Positions 1-12,557 of a stretch of 64,000 nucleotides of DNA are shown piece after piece. How positions within the stretch are numbered: the first letter of the stretch is position 1; each line of letters opens with the position of its first letter. The translations under genes and the position numbers were made by a program. The stretch is from assembly GCA_907163375.1 (NCBI GenBank), contig CAJQUW010001733.1, forward strand, positions 62,001 to 126,000, given 5' to 3'. This DNA comes from Prostheceraeus crozeri (Eukaryota > Platyhelminthes > Polycladida > Euryleptidae). The notes beneath the pieces are model-generated. The model was not told where the DNA came from. It saw nothing but the letters and a program-made list of their open reading frames with translations, and made no database searches.

Positions 1-905
1 AATGTTTCTTACAAAAACCATGCTGGAAAATCCCATATTCATTCTCAAATTTACTTCGCACACGTGGAAACAAAATTTTCTCAAGAATTATCGATGGAAT
101 GCCCAGCAAGCAAATCATTCTCAGTCATTGGAGATCAGGAAGATTAGGGATTGTGATCTTCGGAATAGGAATTAAGGTTCCGGCTTTCCAGATATCTGTA
201 AAAATCCTCTTGCTGGCAAAGTTATTGAAAATAGCAGCAAGCGGCTTTGCCAGAGTGTCTTCCAATGTCAGATAGATTTTAGAGGGCACCATGTCCGGGC
301 CGCTTGATTTGTCTATCTTGACTTTAGACGGGTAATGGACGTGTTGCTCATATATTTCCAATGTCCAGCCATCGTCGACTAAGGCAGCGTCGTCCAATTG
401 TAAGTTCCCCACGAGAGAGATTTTTAGTACTTCGATGAGTCAATCGAAAAAATCAGAAAAGGTACCACATTTCTCCACAGTTTACCACTGGGGTCGTGAC
501 CACCGCAATTCCTCTCACAGCCAACGAATTTACAAATTCCACTCTTCGAAGACTCGAGTTTCTCAGCACAGGCCTTTGGAGCCTTCAATGAAAAAGCTGA
601 TGTCTTTGACTTTCATCTCTGGATGTCGGTACAATCTGTCCATCTTTGATCATGACTGTTTGACCTTGTTTTCGTAGTCTTTTCAGCTCCTCTCTCAGGT
701 CCTTTTTCTTTCGATTGCTGTGCAACAGTTTTTTCGGAGTTGTTATGAAATATCTGCAAGAATGTTAACGGCTTTTCTGTTTTCTTTTCATGACATCGGT
801 GAGAGTTGCCAGAAGGAGAAGATCAGTGAAGTGGACTTTTTGCATCGCTCAAGAGCTGTTGTACCTTTTTTATTATGTCTTCATTTTTTATTGTATTTAA
901 TAATA
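1..905 (-). mobile_element. LINE (CR1/Jockey type) reverse transcriptase remnant, cut by the window edge
   Basis: The minus strand at 125-412 encodes the start of a LINE reverse transcriptase: KSSGPDMVPSKIY, then PLAAIFNNF and WKAGTLIPIPK, which match the usual order K-x-GPDxIP, PLxxIFN, WKxAxxxPIPK. The match resumes in another frame at 1-124 (ILEKILFPRV, then GIFQHGF), so the coding frame is already broken. Further upstream on the same strand, about 640-720, a linker-like stretch NRKKKDLREELKRLRKQ fits the region between endonuclease and RT. It is an old non-LTR retrotransposon fragment with no intact ORF; the exact clade is uncertain. Confidence 0.65.
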
Positions 906-1164
906 TGAAGGTATGTGTGCTTAGTGTTTTCCTCCCTATTGGCGTTTTCACCGACTAGCGTAGAGATGGATTGCATCTCATTGATATCTGCGCTGGCTTT
1001 ACAGAGGTTCTAGGTTTGTTAGAGCTATGTATCGTGAAATGTTGTGGTTAGTAAGAGAGGGTAACGAGCTATGTACAGTAAATGACGGGAGAGCTTTTTA
1101 ATCTAGCATCATCCCTGGCGTGGTCCCGACCTTGATAAGGAATTTGCTAGGTTAAAGACATAGC

Positions 1165-1642
1165 GCTAGGGTCACAGAATTAGATCGTTTAACCGCATCA
1201 CTTTACTAGAAATGCAAACTGATTCAAAACAATGGCATATGCAGGAACTTACTAAGTGGGCAAAAATAAATTTTAAGTGCTTTGCAGAGATAGGAGAAAT
1301 AGTCGCGCGTCGCCTGCGGATTGCTCTGAACTCCTTCAAAATGCTCCGATCGCCACGACTCCTTCAGATTCGAAGAATTCAGTAGCAGGCGTACGAAAAA
1401 ACGTTCACAAACTTCTTTGTAGAACTTGACATCGTCTGTGTCTCTTTGCTGTGTGATCCGGTTAATAACAGTCAGTGAAACTTCGCACCATTTAGCGTGT
1501 GTAATGTTGAACTGGCTGTTCATTGTTCGATTTCTATGGCATTATGTCAGAAGATTGTGCCATTTCATTAACGTTGGATGTTCCAATGTCTCCTTTCTAG
1601 TCAAACAAGAAGAGACGAGCTGCCTAATTCTGTGGCTAGGGT
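1165..1642. mobile_element. hAT-like MITE with perfect 8-bp target duplication
   Basis: The element is 1173-1634 (462 bp) with inverted ends CACAGAATTAG / CTAATTCTGTG. Both sides carry the identical 8-bp sequence GCTAGGGT (1165-1172 and 1635-1642). An 8-bp duplication fits the hAT (or P) superfamily. There is no transposase ORF. The same family occurs as inverted pairs inside the tandem units (10627, 20850, 33002, 44371). Confidence 0.8.
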
Positions 1643-1686
1643 ATAGTCCAGCAGCCAGAACGAGTTTCTGCAGGGAACTAGGCCGA

Positions 1687-2320
1687 AAATGAGACTTTCA
1701 CAGAATGATTTACACCCTATGCCTACTGCGAATTCGCGCGTCTGCCGAGTTCTAGTGAGTTCCTCTTCTTGTCAGACAGGATCAAAGAAAAACACATGAA
1801 AATCCAATAGGACGCAGATTGCAGTTATTGGTTAAAATGAATTTTTCTATACTTTCTCTGACTAAACGAAATGTACTAAGCCCAGAGTCATAATTTGTGG
1901 CATGGAATGTCTTCAGGTCATTTCCTATGATATGCATGTGCTGTTATCATGCACATGAACATCATACATGAATGTGGTTGAATGTGGATAAAGTTGCTCA
2001 AAATGTTTGTGTTTGCCGACATCAAGAGACTCGCCAAATCGAAATGCGTTTAGCTTTATAGACAGGGGTGTATGAACATGAAAGGAAATGACCCGAAGAC
2101 ATTCCATGTCAAAAATTATGTCTCTGGGATTAGTACTTTTTCGTTTAATTAGAAAAACATAGAAAAATTCATTTTAGCCAATAACTACAATCTGCGTCCC
2201 ATTGGATTTTCATGTGTTTTTTTTATCCTGTCTGACAAGAAGAGGAACTCACTAGAACTCGGCAGACACTTAGATTCGTAATAGCCATAGGGTGTACATC
2301 ATTCTGTGAAAGTCTCATTT
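1687..2320. mobile_element. Foldback element with about 240-bp inverted arms
   Basis: The arms 1687-1926 and 2082-2320 are long imperfect inverted copies, starting AAATGAGACTTTCACAG and ending in its complement, around a loop of about 155 bp (1927-2081). No coding capacity is recognised. It is a foldback-type non-autonomous DNA element. Confidence 0.7.
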
Positions 2321-2329
2321 AGAATAGAA

Positions 2330-2968
2330 AATGGAATAGAAATAGAAATATATTTTCCACCAATACAAAATCTGTACAAGGATCGTTACATTTACATATA
2401 CTCGTAGATAAATACAGATATATACATTTATTACTTTTACAAAATACTAAATATAATACAAATACAGATAAATGTAGAGGTGGGCGGGGCCAGAGCACTG
2501 TGGGACAGTAGGAACCTAGCCCCGCTAACAAAAGTTCAGATTAAAATTACTCACACATCAAAATCATTTACATTATACATATAAACATATATCCTAGATA
2601 CTCTCACACAAGGTATGTACAGCCAAACAACAGGTCAGTGATCGTCATACATATATATACATATAATACATATATACATATATACATACATACATATATG
2701 AAAGTCCACATACACATATACTTACAAATCACATACTTGGGCTATTATATGCCAATGTCCGGGATACAATATCAGGGTTGGAATAGCATTTGATATTTTC
2801 CATTCGCACACTATCATCTCTCTTAGTTACCTCAGATATTGCAACTTTCGTTTCTGTTAGTATTTGCTGACTAGTATTTGTTTAAGCTTTTTTTGGAACT
2901 TATCATATTCTCTTATTTCTTTAATGCAACGAGGAAGTAAATTCCAATAAAGCGTTCTATAACGTAAA
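2330..2968 (-). mobile_element. LINE 3' end: last RT-ORF residues plus 3' UTR
   Basis: Read on the minus strand, about 2870-2968 encodes RYRTLYWNLLPRCIKEI followed by DKFQKKLKQIL and a stop. This WN-x-LP ... FK-x-x-L pattern is the typical C-terminus of CR1/Jockey-like LINE ORF2. The stretch 2330-2870 is then its AT-rich 3' part, including a CATA microsatellite. Confidence 0.5.
2646..2700. repeat. (CATA/TA)n microsatellite
   Basis: Continuous CATATATA / TACATA repeats. Confidence 0.9.
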
Positions 2969-3014
2969 TTTTCGGCTTCGTTCCCTGCAGGAACTCGTTC
3001 TGGCTGCTGGACTA

Positions 3015-3761
3015 GTAGTTATCTTTATTGATACGACAGCCTACACTGTAAACTGCTCACTACCAGACCCATGCGAAGGCATATTGTTTTTAATCACTCA
3101 AACACAGAAGGAGTTGATCGCATCATTGTATGTCAAAACACATGCAAACAAACAGCGCTACCCTTTTACTTGACCAGAACCAGAACTTATTGCTTGACCA
3201 GCGCCATCTGTATCAGTACAGCCTCAGGTCAATAAATAATGTTCAGTAACACGCAATGACGTACAGACATGTCCATAATACAGCGATACAGTTATGTTTA
3301 CCCACTCGCATCAAAGATGCTGTTACAAATGGCTATTGAATTCCACTACAAGACACCTAGTTATGTAAATACAGACTCAACGACGGTTCATTTAATCATA
3401 TTACTTACTTAAACAACTTCCTACGTTTTCTACGCTATCATAACTTTCTGTGGTTCCATTTTCAATAGCACTGCCGTACAAGCTTCCAGCATGAAATACG
3501 GACATTTCTCTGCGTCATCATCTATCTATCGTCATTATCTATTGCATACGCAGTTGACGAAACAACCGAAGATTTTATTCATATTGACAACCTCCCTTTA
3601 ATCCTCTCTTTTGCAAAAGTCTCCCTTAATCTATGGTCGATCTGTATTAGACGATAGAGCACAGTGAAATCAGCTTCCATCGGGTACCTGAAGTTCATCC
3701 AGCTTCTATCGACCGCTGAAGTCACGGGATGTGGAGAGACTGCCAACTAAAAGTCTCATTA
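3015..3761. other. Intergenic, nothing recognised
   Basis: No supported gene. There is a possible relic end, CACTGTAAACTG at about 3044, resembling the end of the MITE at 3762, but no partner was found. Confidence 0.4.
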
Positions 3762-3994
3762 CACTGTACGATACCAAAGCTACTTACGAAACCGATGTAC
3801 AAATCGAGAATAACAAAATGTACAAAAGCACTATTGTTCGTGCTCATGCACTACGAAAGCGATTGGCTTTCCTATTGGGTTATCTTTATCATCCAATGGG
3901 AAAGCCAGTCACTTTCGTACATTTTGTTATTCGGTTTCGTACATCGGTTTCGTAGTCAAAAGCAGTCAGCCTTCGTGCTCTACAGTTTACAGTG
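3762..3994. mobile_element. Tc1/mariner-like foldback MITE with TA target duplication
   Basis: It begins CACTGTACGATACC and ends TTACAGTG, flanked by TA at 3760-3761 and 3995-3996. Inside lies a long palindrome: TTACGAAACCGATGTAC near the left, its complement near the right, with repeated blocks around CACTATTGTTCGTGCTC. Relatives lie in each tandem unit and at 62340. Any ORF here is a by-product of the palindrome. Confidence 0.65.
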
Positions 3995-3996
3995 TA

Positions 3997-4525
3997 GAGA
4001 TAGACCATAAAAGAAAGGGAGGTTTCTCTTTGTTTTTGGTCATCAATATCACTTACCAACTTCATTCCAACTTTGTTAACTGGTACTACATTATGTAGTG
4101 TATATGTAGCTGTATTTTACTGTAATGCAAAACTGCTATTAGTTTGCTACAAATTAATCTACAAATATTCAACGTTACCTACCGGTGTGAGGCATTGAGA
4201 TCTAGACATCCATAAATTTTAACTTGAAGGTTCTTAAACTAATTGTTGTGCATACCAGGGCTGCTAAAATGTATCCAACCTCAATGACATTATCAGCCAT
4301 TGTTTGAGTAAACTTTAGATATACAATATTTTATACACGTTTCGGTCATATGTCGCTCTCATTCCAAAAATGTAGCTGAAAAAGTCATAAATCAACACTC
4401 ATTAGCTGTTTTCCAATGTATATAAACCTATAAATCATATTATCTATATGCTTGATATTGTAATGAGCGTGAAAGAGAACTCCGATTCCCCACAATGCAG
4501 TTAAGAACTGGTTTCAATCGAAAAA
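3997..4525. other. Intergenic, nothing recognised
   Basis: AT-rich sequence with no coding pattern, RNA gene or clear repeat. Confidence 0.4.
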
Positions 4526-5330
4526 TCAATCAATAATAATAATCATAGTATCTTTATTGAGAATGATAATCACACAGTAACTCAGAGATATTATGAGCAC
4601 GCATTGAGGACATAAGCACAATAAAGTTAGAAAATTGCTATTTAGAAGACCGTCATATGCAATAAAGATTATAAAATAAATTAGCAATGAAAAGAAAAAC
4701 AGTGATAGTTCAAAAAGAGAACACAAAATCATCATACATGTAGATATGAATTGTGCAGCTTGATACAGAACGGAATGCATACTGTCACGTGCCGGTGAGT
4801 TCTGGTGATCGGAATCTCCAGATGACGTGAATGTCAATCTTCGAGGTGCGATCTGGTGAAGATGACGTCGTGAAGCACATTTAAAGCTCTACAGATTCGA
4901 CGATTTTTTAAATCAACGAGACAATCATTAGGACAGTCATTGCCACAGATGATGCGGTGGCACAATCGTTGGAATTTCACAAGGAGATAGCACAAGCAGA
5001 TAGCCATTCTTTTTGTTGATGTCGATAAATACAAGAGAAATAAATTCGATGACACGACGGATGTAGGCATTATGCACAATGATCAAGTCATATTTTGAAA
5101 CACCCGCTAACCTAAGACGACGGAGCTCATGTACTCTCTTGCCGGCCCGCGTGCATATATCATTAATGTGGTCGTCCCAGGTTAAGCAGACGTTGAACGT
5201 GACACCAAGAAACTTCAGGTTAGTGCAAAACACTCCTTGTGAAGAATAGACCAAACATGTAATGAAATTATTACGGCGAATCAACATACACTTCTGTTTA
5301 ATGTCAATCCATGCGAAAGGCACCACTTGT
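4526..5330 (-). mobile_element. LINE (CR1/Jockey type) 3' fragment with (ATT)n tail
   Basis: Minus-strand 5330-4937 encodes LKFLGVTFNVCLTWDDHIN, then RAGKRVHELRRLRLAG, the signature YLGV-x(n)-LTWxxHI ... KR-x-x-LRRLR of the end of a LINE reverse transcriptase. The frame shifts around 4940-5080. The 3' end at about 4530-4560 reads AATAAAGATAC, then (ATT)n, a typical CR1-like tail. It is truncated at its 5' side and not functional. Confidence 0.75.
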
Positions 5331-5763
5331 TGATATTGTCCTCTTCAATGTCAATATCACGATCAATGTTATCAAATGTGTTGTCTCCTGTGACATGCAA
5401 GGAAATGAACACCTTGAAGGGACAGTTTTCTGACTAATCCTTTGAAAATGGAGATTCCTGTTCTCCTATTCCGTCGGGATGACAGGTTTACTTGCTTCTT
5501 CACCTCAGATGAACGCCTTACAGCGTGTTTATCATCTTCTACATCGTGGTGGTCTTCCCTTCATATTTCCCTGCAGACTTCAGCCATTTAACCACAGAAA
5601 TTTGACACTCTGATAACAAAGGACAACAACGGCCATGGGCATTGAACACGATAGAACGACGGACATGCGTCATGAATTAAGCTATGATCTTGTAAATTCA
5701 TGGAACAATGTAGGACTATAGATAGCATTTGAGGGCACTCACACAAAATGCACGCATTGTAAT
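5331..5763. other. Intergenic, nothing recognised
   Basis: No supported coding region. Possibly decayed LINE sequence between two LINE fragments, but I see no motif. Confidence 0.35.
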
Positions 5764-6100
5764 ATGATATCTGTGTATTATGTACTCTCTATGTATCATG
5801 TAAACCTGACCGCAATGGTAGCAACCATCAAACGGTACGCAGATCTGCATCAAATATCATTTAATGAAACAAAAACTAAATTGATTCATTTCGGTTTTGA
5901 ACAAAGCTGTATTCCAAAACAATTTCGAAATTGTTTCACAGCTTGAGTATCTTAGTTTTAACATAGTTACCAATCAGAATTGTATACCTACCATCTCAAT
6001 CAGAGAAACTGTACGTAATCTTTACTCTTCACCTAATTGATTATGAAACTTCCGCATTGCACGAACATCAACAGAAGATGAAACCTCATCAAAGTTTACG
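5764..6100 (+). mobile_element. LINE reverse transcriptase remnant (thumb-proximal part)
   Basis: The plus strand encodes IKRYADLHQISFNETKTKL followed by IHFGF. This resembles the FN-x-x-KTK-x-I-x-F stretch after the YADD box of LINE RTs. A following LEYLSFNIV may be the YLGF box. The frame is interrupted after about 6030, and the MITE at 6109 lies just downstream. Confidence 0.4.
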
Positions 6101-6961
6101 CTCTCTGCCATAGAGTAGGGATATATAGGTACAGTGTCGACTCAAAAAGGTATCTGTATACAGCAAAAATTTTTATATGAAAAGATTCAGTTTTTTGTGG
6201 AGATTGCGTTCCCATGGTCCAAAAAATTATTTGAACAGTTTTAAAAAAGTCAAAATTTTTCAATTTTATATACTATCGACATGGAAGCATCTATATAAGT
6301 AGTATGAAACAAGTTGGATATCAAAAGAAATGAATATTTGCTAATAAGCTTCCTAGCAAAGCGGAAACTTTAGCTGATTATCAAAGGAATTTCATGAACC
6401 CTAATATAATGAATCTTCATGAAAAAGTCCAGATCTAATTGTGCTTCCTTGGCTGAAATTTCATGTTTTAATTTCTTTTTCATCGGCATGATTTTATGAT
6501 TCACTAAATTCATATTTCATTTCTTGAATCTGAATATTGATGTGGACCCATTTACATCTTTCAAAGTTAATTGAAATCATTTTCTTTGATTATGTGATTT
6601 TGCTCTACCAATGGCAGGTTGCCTGTGATATGATCACGCTTAAGAAAATACTCTTGAAGTTGGGCATGAAAGGAATAGGAACCTATCGAATTGCTAATTT
6701 AACAAACATTGCCTCTCCAAGGCTGTCATGACACTGAGAATCTGTAGAATATCATCATTCCTTCTGCATTACAATCATGATCACTCAATTCCGTGATAAT
6801 TTCTTCAGAACTGCAAAACTTTGCATATCTCACATTTGGTAACAATCACCAACTATATCCCCATTGAGTTCATTTAATAAAATCAAAAGTGTATACATAT
6901 TGGGGATATAATAAATGCGGAGTTACCACTCCACCTAATTTACTTACTCTATGCTCTCTGC
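6101..6961. mobile_element. 845-bp MITE (CATAGAGTA family) with perfect 8-bp target duplication
   Basis: The element is 6109-6953. The left end CATAGAGTAGGGATATATAGG and the right end, whose complement is CATAGAGTAAGTAAATTAGG, form imperfect inverted termini. The flanks 6101-6108 and 6954-6961 are both CTCTCTGC. An 8-bp duplication points to a hAT- or P-type transposase. No transposase is encoded. This is the best full-length reference for the family, which recurs at 13625, 25629, 35041, 35615, 49142, 60067 and, inverted, at about 60907. Confidence 0.85.
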
Positions 6962-8874
6962 CATATACACTACATACTCCAAGTAACCGCTTTTATCACC
7001 AAAGACGATATGCATACTAGAAATAGCTATGACCAGCTCTCCTATGGTGCCCCATTTTTCAGACTCATGCGACTCATCGTCTTTCACCTTTTTCGCTATT
7101 GACCGCTGTCTTTCCAACAGTCGCCGTCTACAGAAAGAGCGTGTCTGGAGCCAACGTCTGAAATCCCTCTCGCCTGGTGGACTCAACAGATCTTGATTTT
7201 GCAACCCTGACCGGCAACTGTACCGACGGATTAAATAGCTTTATTATACACGTTTGCAAGTCTGATCTGAATATTGATGTTGGCCTTTCCTATAAAACTG
7301 ACAGAAGTTTGAAATCGATTTTCAGATGATCTTGGTATCTGCTTGCTATATTTTTTGACTTTCATATTTATGGCTGCTTTTTATTCTTGCATACTGAGAT
7401 GTTATAAATATCACTTTCTCTTCCTTTTTAGGGCTCTTTAATGTTTTATTGCTAGTATCGATTTATCGCTTAACAAGTTTTAATGTCTCGATATGTGGGC
7501 CTGCCTTTATCACTCATGTTTTTATTTCATACTTCTACAGTAATGTGAGCAAAGATTCTATTTATCTTTACATCATTGCATGTGACATTTCATGTATGGA
7601 CTGTTGAGGCATCTCTATTGTGCATTTCACTTGCCTGTGATGAAACCATTGTATATTGTTTGATGTACAAGTGAATGGTCACGTAGCGGAATATCTATGT
7701 ACTTGATCTCTTGACGGCTGACATCTATCTGTAGCATGTGACACAGAAAGCATCTCATTCGTGCTGTCCATGTTTTGATTCATAAATAACTGCTTTCCAT
7801 TTGGCCTTCACTGTACTTCCTCGTGAAATCGGAGTGCTTATTCACTGCACGCGACGCCTGCAGACAATGGTGCTTATCACCGCTGACGTCATCACGAGCA
7901 TTAGACAAGCGGATCAGCAAATCGTTGCAGAGTGCCTGATACGGACAGAAGTGGCAGCTGATGTATACACTTGCTTTTAAGACAATAAAATCCAAAACGA
8001 ATTTTTCCCGGAGTACACATTTAAATATATGTATTGTCTCATTGAAAACTGAAATATTAGTTTAATTGCAATACAGAAAATGGAAAATGATTAATTTAAT
8101 CTAAAAATGAATTTAGTTTTAAATATTTGTGCAATATAAAAAGTTTAAACTAAAATTAAGTTTAAAAGTTTGATTTGTAAATATTCTCGGATTTGTTTGG
8201 TCTCAACTATCTATGTAATGTCAGCGTATTGAAAACTGACCACAACTGACCATCTCAGATCTGCTAGTCATTATAATGTCCAAGAAGAGATTCACGAGTG
8301 ACTCTCATTGTGCATCCACTGATACAGCTATTCTCTCATTGATTACTGCCCTGTCTGAATTGGTGACTGTCTTCATCTGTCTTTGTTTGTTTTCACCACA
8401 ACTTGGACGGGCGCTGAGATTCAAAACATCATTTTTATCATGTATTTCACTTCTGCTGACTTAGCATGATCTGCATGAGACAATCGTTTAGCTGTAATCA
8501 TCCAGAGTGCTCATATCCGAATAATCCAATGCGTTAAAACATGTTGAAATGATTGAATTGCAGAAATGTTCATCAACAGAAGTTGATGTCCAAAGAATAC
8601 TGGCTCAAAGTCATAAACAAATGAATGATTGTTGGAAACGTTGATAGTTCTCTGACAGAGTGATGATCTCATCTGTGACATTTCCAATGTGATTTGATCA
8701 ACGAGGATGACGAAATATGGCAATAATTGGCACTGAAACAGATATAAATCGTTGATTCAAACAGCATCAAATTCTTTTCATTATCATCTGTCATTTGTCC
8801 GACTAGTAACTCATCATTTGAAATGCAGCAAGCTAGGCATGAATTGTGTAATTCAAATGATCAAGAATGAGACT
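6962..8874. other. Left flank of the tandem array, no gene recognised
   Basis: A minus-strand ORF covers about 7225-6962 (contains KWGTIGELVIAISSMHIVF, then SGYLEYVVYMAES) and runs straight into the MITE at 6953. It matches no family I know and may be antisense to a LINE remnant. The rest is AT-rich, with only short unsupported ORFs. Confidence 0.35.
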
Positions 8875-8992
8875 GACGAAAGATGACGGCATGATCCCGA
8901 GAAAACAAGTTGAAATCATCAATGTCATAAATACAAAATATGGAAAGCAACAGCCTCAATCCCTTTTCTGAGATTCAATAACTTGGAATCAT

Positions 8993-9263
8993 CACTGCAA
9001 ACTGTAGATTACGAAAGTTGGCTGATTTCGACTACCAAACCGATGTACGAAACCGAATAACAAAATGTACGAAAGTCCTATTGTTCGTGCTCACACACTG
9101 CGAAAGCGATCGGCTTTCCTATTGGATGATAAAGACAATCAACCAGGAAAGTCAATCGCTTTCGTAGTGTATGAACACGAACAATAGGACTCTCGTACAT
9201 TTTGTTATTCTCGTTTTGTACATCGGTTTCGTAGGTAGCTTTGTTATTGTGCAGTTTACAATG
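8993..9263. mobile_element. Tc1/mariner-like foldback MITE, unit 1
   Basis: Same palindrome as 3762-3994: CCGATGTACGAAACCGAATAAC on the left and its complement on the right around a GTTCGTGCTCACACAC core. Ends are decayed (CACTGCAAACTG / TTTACAATG). Confidence 0.6.
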
Positions 9264-9317
9264 TGCTTCCATATACATGCACATATTGTTGAACATCATG
9301 AAAATCGTAGTCTACAA

Positions 9318-10390
9318 TAGAGGTGCACAGTCGGGACCCGAACCCGATCGGCCTCGCGTTTGTTGAAAAATGTTCGGGTTTTCGGATTAGAAGTGAAATG
9401 CAAAATTGTTGAGACACCTAGGCCAAAAATGAGTGGACAGTACCATCGGAGAGTGATGGAAAAGTTTCACCGGCTAATTTGTTATATTTATTTTAAGCAA
9501 GTATTGTTGTAAACTGGTGCCCACTGGTCGATGAGTCCCTTCATATTCATCAGCAACCAAACACTACCCCTTAGAATTAAGGTTAACGATTGTCTGTACA
9601 ATACAACTCTCATTCAGATGCAGTTGTGATTACACGAATCGTTCCTTCTGATTGTACCACAAGTTTATTACTACGATAATTGCACAATATTTATTACGAT
9701 AGCATTAGAATTTTCGGTACTTCTCTTTCCCCCACATTTCTGCTGTTGACACGTTCGAGTACTGCATCGTCAACGATCTTCTCTTGCTCCTAGGTGCAGT
9801 CTCACTACCTCCGCAAAAGCGTGGAGTGTGTAAAATTCCTCTTGTTTGTAGGAACTTGCTTTGCCGCAAACTGTAGCTGCAGTGTGACAACAATCCCACG
9901 AAGTTCATGACCACAGCACAGTTGTACCTTGTATTCTAATTGAGTATCCAAGTGACCAATCCTTCGTCCCAGGGGTCAAATAAGATTTCTCAATGGTGTT
10001 GTGCTATCACTCAGTGACAGATGAAGTCTATACTAAATCCAATGTGACTAAGTTTGACGAAATTCGATGAATTTGGAAACATTGGAAATGTGGGGAGGGG
10101 CAAGAATAGAAGCACCGAATTTTCATTTCTGAAATTTTTCTGACTAGTGTCGACTACTATTATATTGAGATATCCTTTTGTGCTTCAGTATTTCTTTGGC
10201 AAATTAATACATACAAATATTTCAGTATTATATGTGTTTTGACAAACAATACGTGTAAGCTTATATTGTACGTACGCTTTAATGGAGGACTAGTGGATAT
10301 GGGAATAAAATATGGGACACAATTACGGGAACATTTTTTCTCCGATGATGATTTTCGGGTTAGGTCGGGTTTGGGTTGAGAAACATATTT
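9318..10390. mobile_element. hAT-like element remnant, unit 1
   Basis: The left end TAGAGGTGCACA, followed by GGGACCCGAACCCGATCGG, is a typical hAT-style terminus with GACCCGAACCCG subterminal repeats. The inverted equivalent (CGGGTTAGGTCGGGTTTGGG) lies at about 10350-10375, but the matching right terminus is missing. No transposase was recognised. Confidence 0.55.
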
Positions 10391-10626
10391 CACTTGACTA
10401 TATTCGAAACGCTATGATCATGGAGCTGATTGAATTGCTTGAAGGAATAAAGTGATCCAACGATTTTCAAGTGAGAATAAAGTTAAGTTCTCATGTTGTT
10501 GTAAGTTTGAATAGACAGGAGTTATTACGACAGTGGGAATTGTTCAATGACGAATTCAATGCTTCTTCGAATTGCGACATTGAGCCGATACTGCAGTGTT
10601 GATCAAGAAAAACGGACCACCTAGAG

Positions 10627-11766
10627 CACAGAATTAGATTGCTTAAGCGTGTCACTTTCCTAAGAGTACAAGCTTCAAAACGATGTCACATGCAGGAACT
10701 TACTAAGTGGGCAAACAGAAATTGTTAATACCTTGCAGAGATAGGAAAAATAGCCGCGCGTCGCTTGCGGATTGATGTGAATTCCTTCAAAATGCTCCGA
10801 TCGCCACGACTCCTTCAGATTCGAAGAATTCAGATCATGGCGCAGAAGTTTTCTCGATAATGTTGGACCCTCTTATCATTATTAAAAAAGTTAGCAGGCG
10901 CACGAAAAAACGTTCACAAACTTCTCTGTAGAACTTGACATCGTCTGTGTCTCTTTGCTGTGTGATCCGGTTGATAACAGTCACTGAAACTTCGCATAAT
11001 TTGGTGTGTTTATTGTTGAACTGGCTGCTCATTGTTCGATTGCTATGGTATTATGTCAGGAGACTGTGCCATTTCATTAACGTTACATGTTCCAATGTTT
11101 CCCTTCTAGTCAAACAGAAGAAGAGATACAAATTTATCATTAGCTGAAAGATGCGATTGCAAGCTGTCGAAGACACGTTGATGTGCGAAACGGATGGAAG
11201 GCATGATAATCGAATGAATTTCGACATAATTTAGGTCACAGAATTAGACACGCCGTCTCTTCTTCCGTTTGACTAGAAAGGAAACATTGGAACATGTTAC
11301 GCAAATGAAATGGCACAGTCTGCTGACATAATACCATAGCAATCGAACAATGAGCAGCCAGTTCAACATTAAATATGTCAACTTGTGCGAAGTTTCAGTG
11401 ACTGTTATCAACCGGATCACACAGATCACACAGCAAAGAGACACAGACGATGTCAAGTTCTACAGAGAAGTCTGTGAACGTTTTTTTGTGCGCCTGCTAA
11501 CTTTTTAATGATGATCTAAGGGCCCAACATTATCGAGATAACTTTTGCGGAATGATCTGAATTCCTCGAATCTGAAGAAGTCGTGGCGATCGGAGCATTT
11601 TGAAGGAATTCACAGGAATCCGCAAGCGACGCGCGGCTATTTTTCCTATCTCTGCAAAGTATTAAAAATTTCTTTTTGCCCATTTAGTAAGCTCCTGCAT
11701 GTACCATCGTTTTGAATCAGTATGCACTTCTGGCAAAGTGATGCACTTAAACAATCTAATTTTGTG
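10627..11766. mobile_element. Inverted pair of CACAGAATTAG MITEs, unit 1
   Basis: Copy 1 (10627 to about 11128) is forward and lacks its right end. Copy 2 (11237-11766) is inverted and complete. They are separated by only about 108 bp, so this segment can fold into a hairpin with arms of about 500 bp. Confidence 0.7.
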
Positions 11767-12557
11767 TCCAAAGCATTCCTTTCTGCTGACAAATGGTCAG
11801 GGTAAAGCCAATCACCCAAACAACCATTAGAAATGAGCATTGTCATTTTCTGCTTGATTGCAGAATTCGCTATTGCTCGGGTTAAATGATTTAAACATGA
11901 GAATGAAATATTCTTCCACTAATAGCTAATGGAACCTTGGTAGTAATATCTGCCTCACAAAACCATATATCAAATATATCTGTGAAAGGATTTCAATGTT
12001 TTCATCATCCAGGAGAAATCCTTCTGAGAAAACTCCTAGCATCAATTTTGCAATCAAATCCCACTACCGTCAGTGGTGTGCAAGGTGATGTTATTATTCT
12101 GATATCATCTTGCAATGGTGTACAGAAGTTGAGGTATACAAGTTTTGCCGAGCTATAGTCCATTCACTTGCCAACTCAAGGAGTAATTAATTTTGTTAGT
12201 GAGAAAACTGAATGTTCTGTTGCGTCACATCGACGGAACTCTGGAAATGCAATCTTCTTCATTAAACAGAAAGCGACATCTCCTTCATTTCTTTTACTCG
12301 TTAATGAACGTGATTTGAAATTCCGACGAATCATAATTAAAGATAGCGATTTCCTCGAAAATTGCAACAGAAGTGCAAGCTATCGGAATGACATTAGCAG
12401 GTTAAATATTTCCTTGCAAATATAGGAATATTATCCACTTTTAGAGGACATAAATGCATAGATTCCGATGACGCGCTAAAGTCCGAGGAATTTTGCATTG
12501 TGTTTAGGTTCGTATATCTTCCTTAGGTAAAATACTGAGCCACTATATGCCGGTTTG

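Larger units (their letters stand above)
1644..3014. repeat. Outer 47-bp inverted repeat enclosing the foldback element and a LINE 3' end
   Basis: Left arm 1644-1690 (TAGTCCAGCAGCCAGAACGA...) is nearly identical to the reverse complement of 2968-3014. The foldback element 1687-2320 abuts the inner edge of the left arm, so two nested inverted structures share one junction. Confidence 0.65.

Noticed and set aside
11937-12425. Short ORFs of 73 and 85 codons repeated in units
   Set aside because: No motif, inconsistent length between units, surrounded by transposon sequence.
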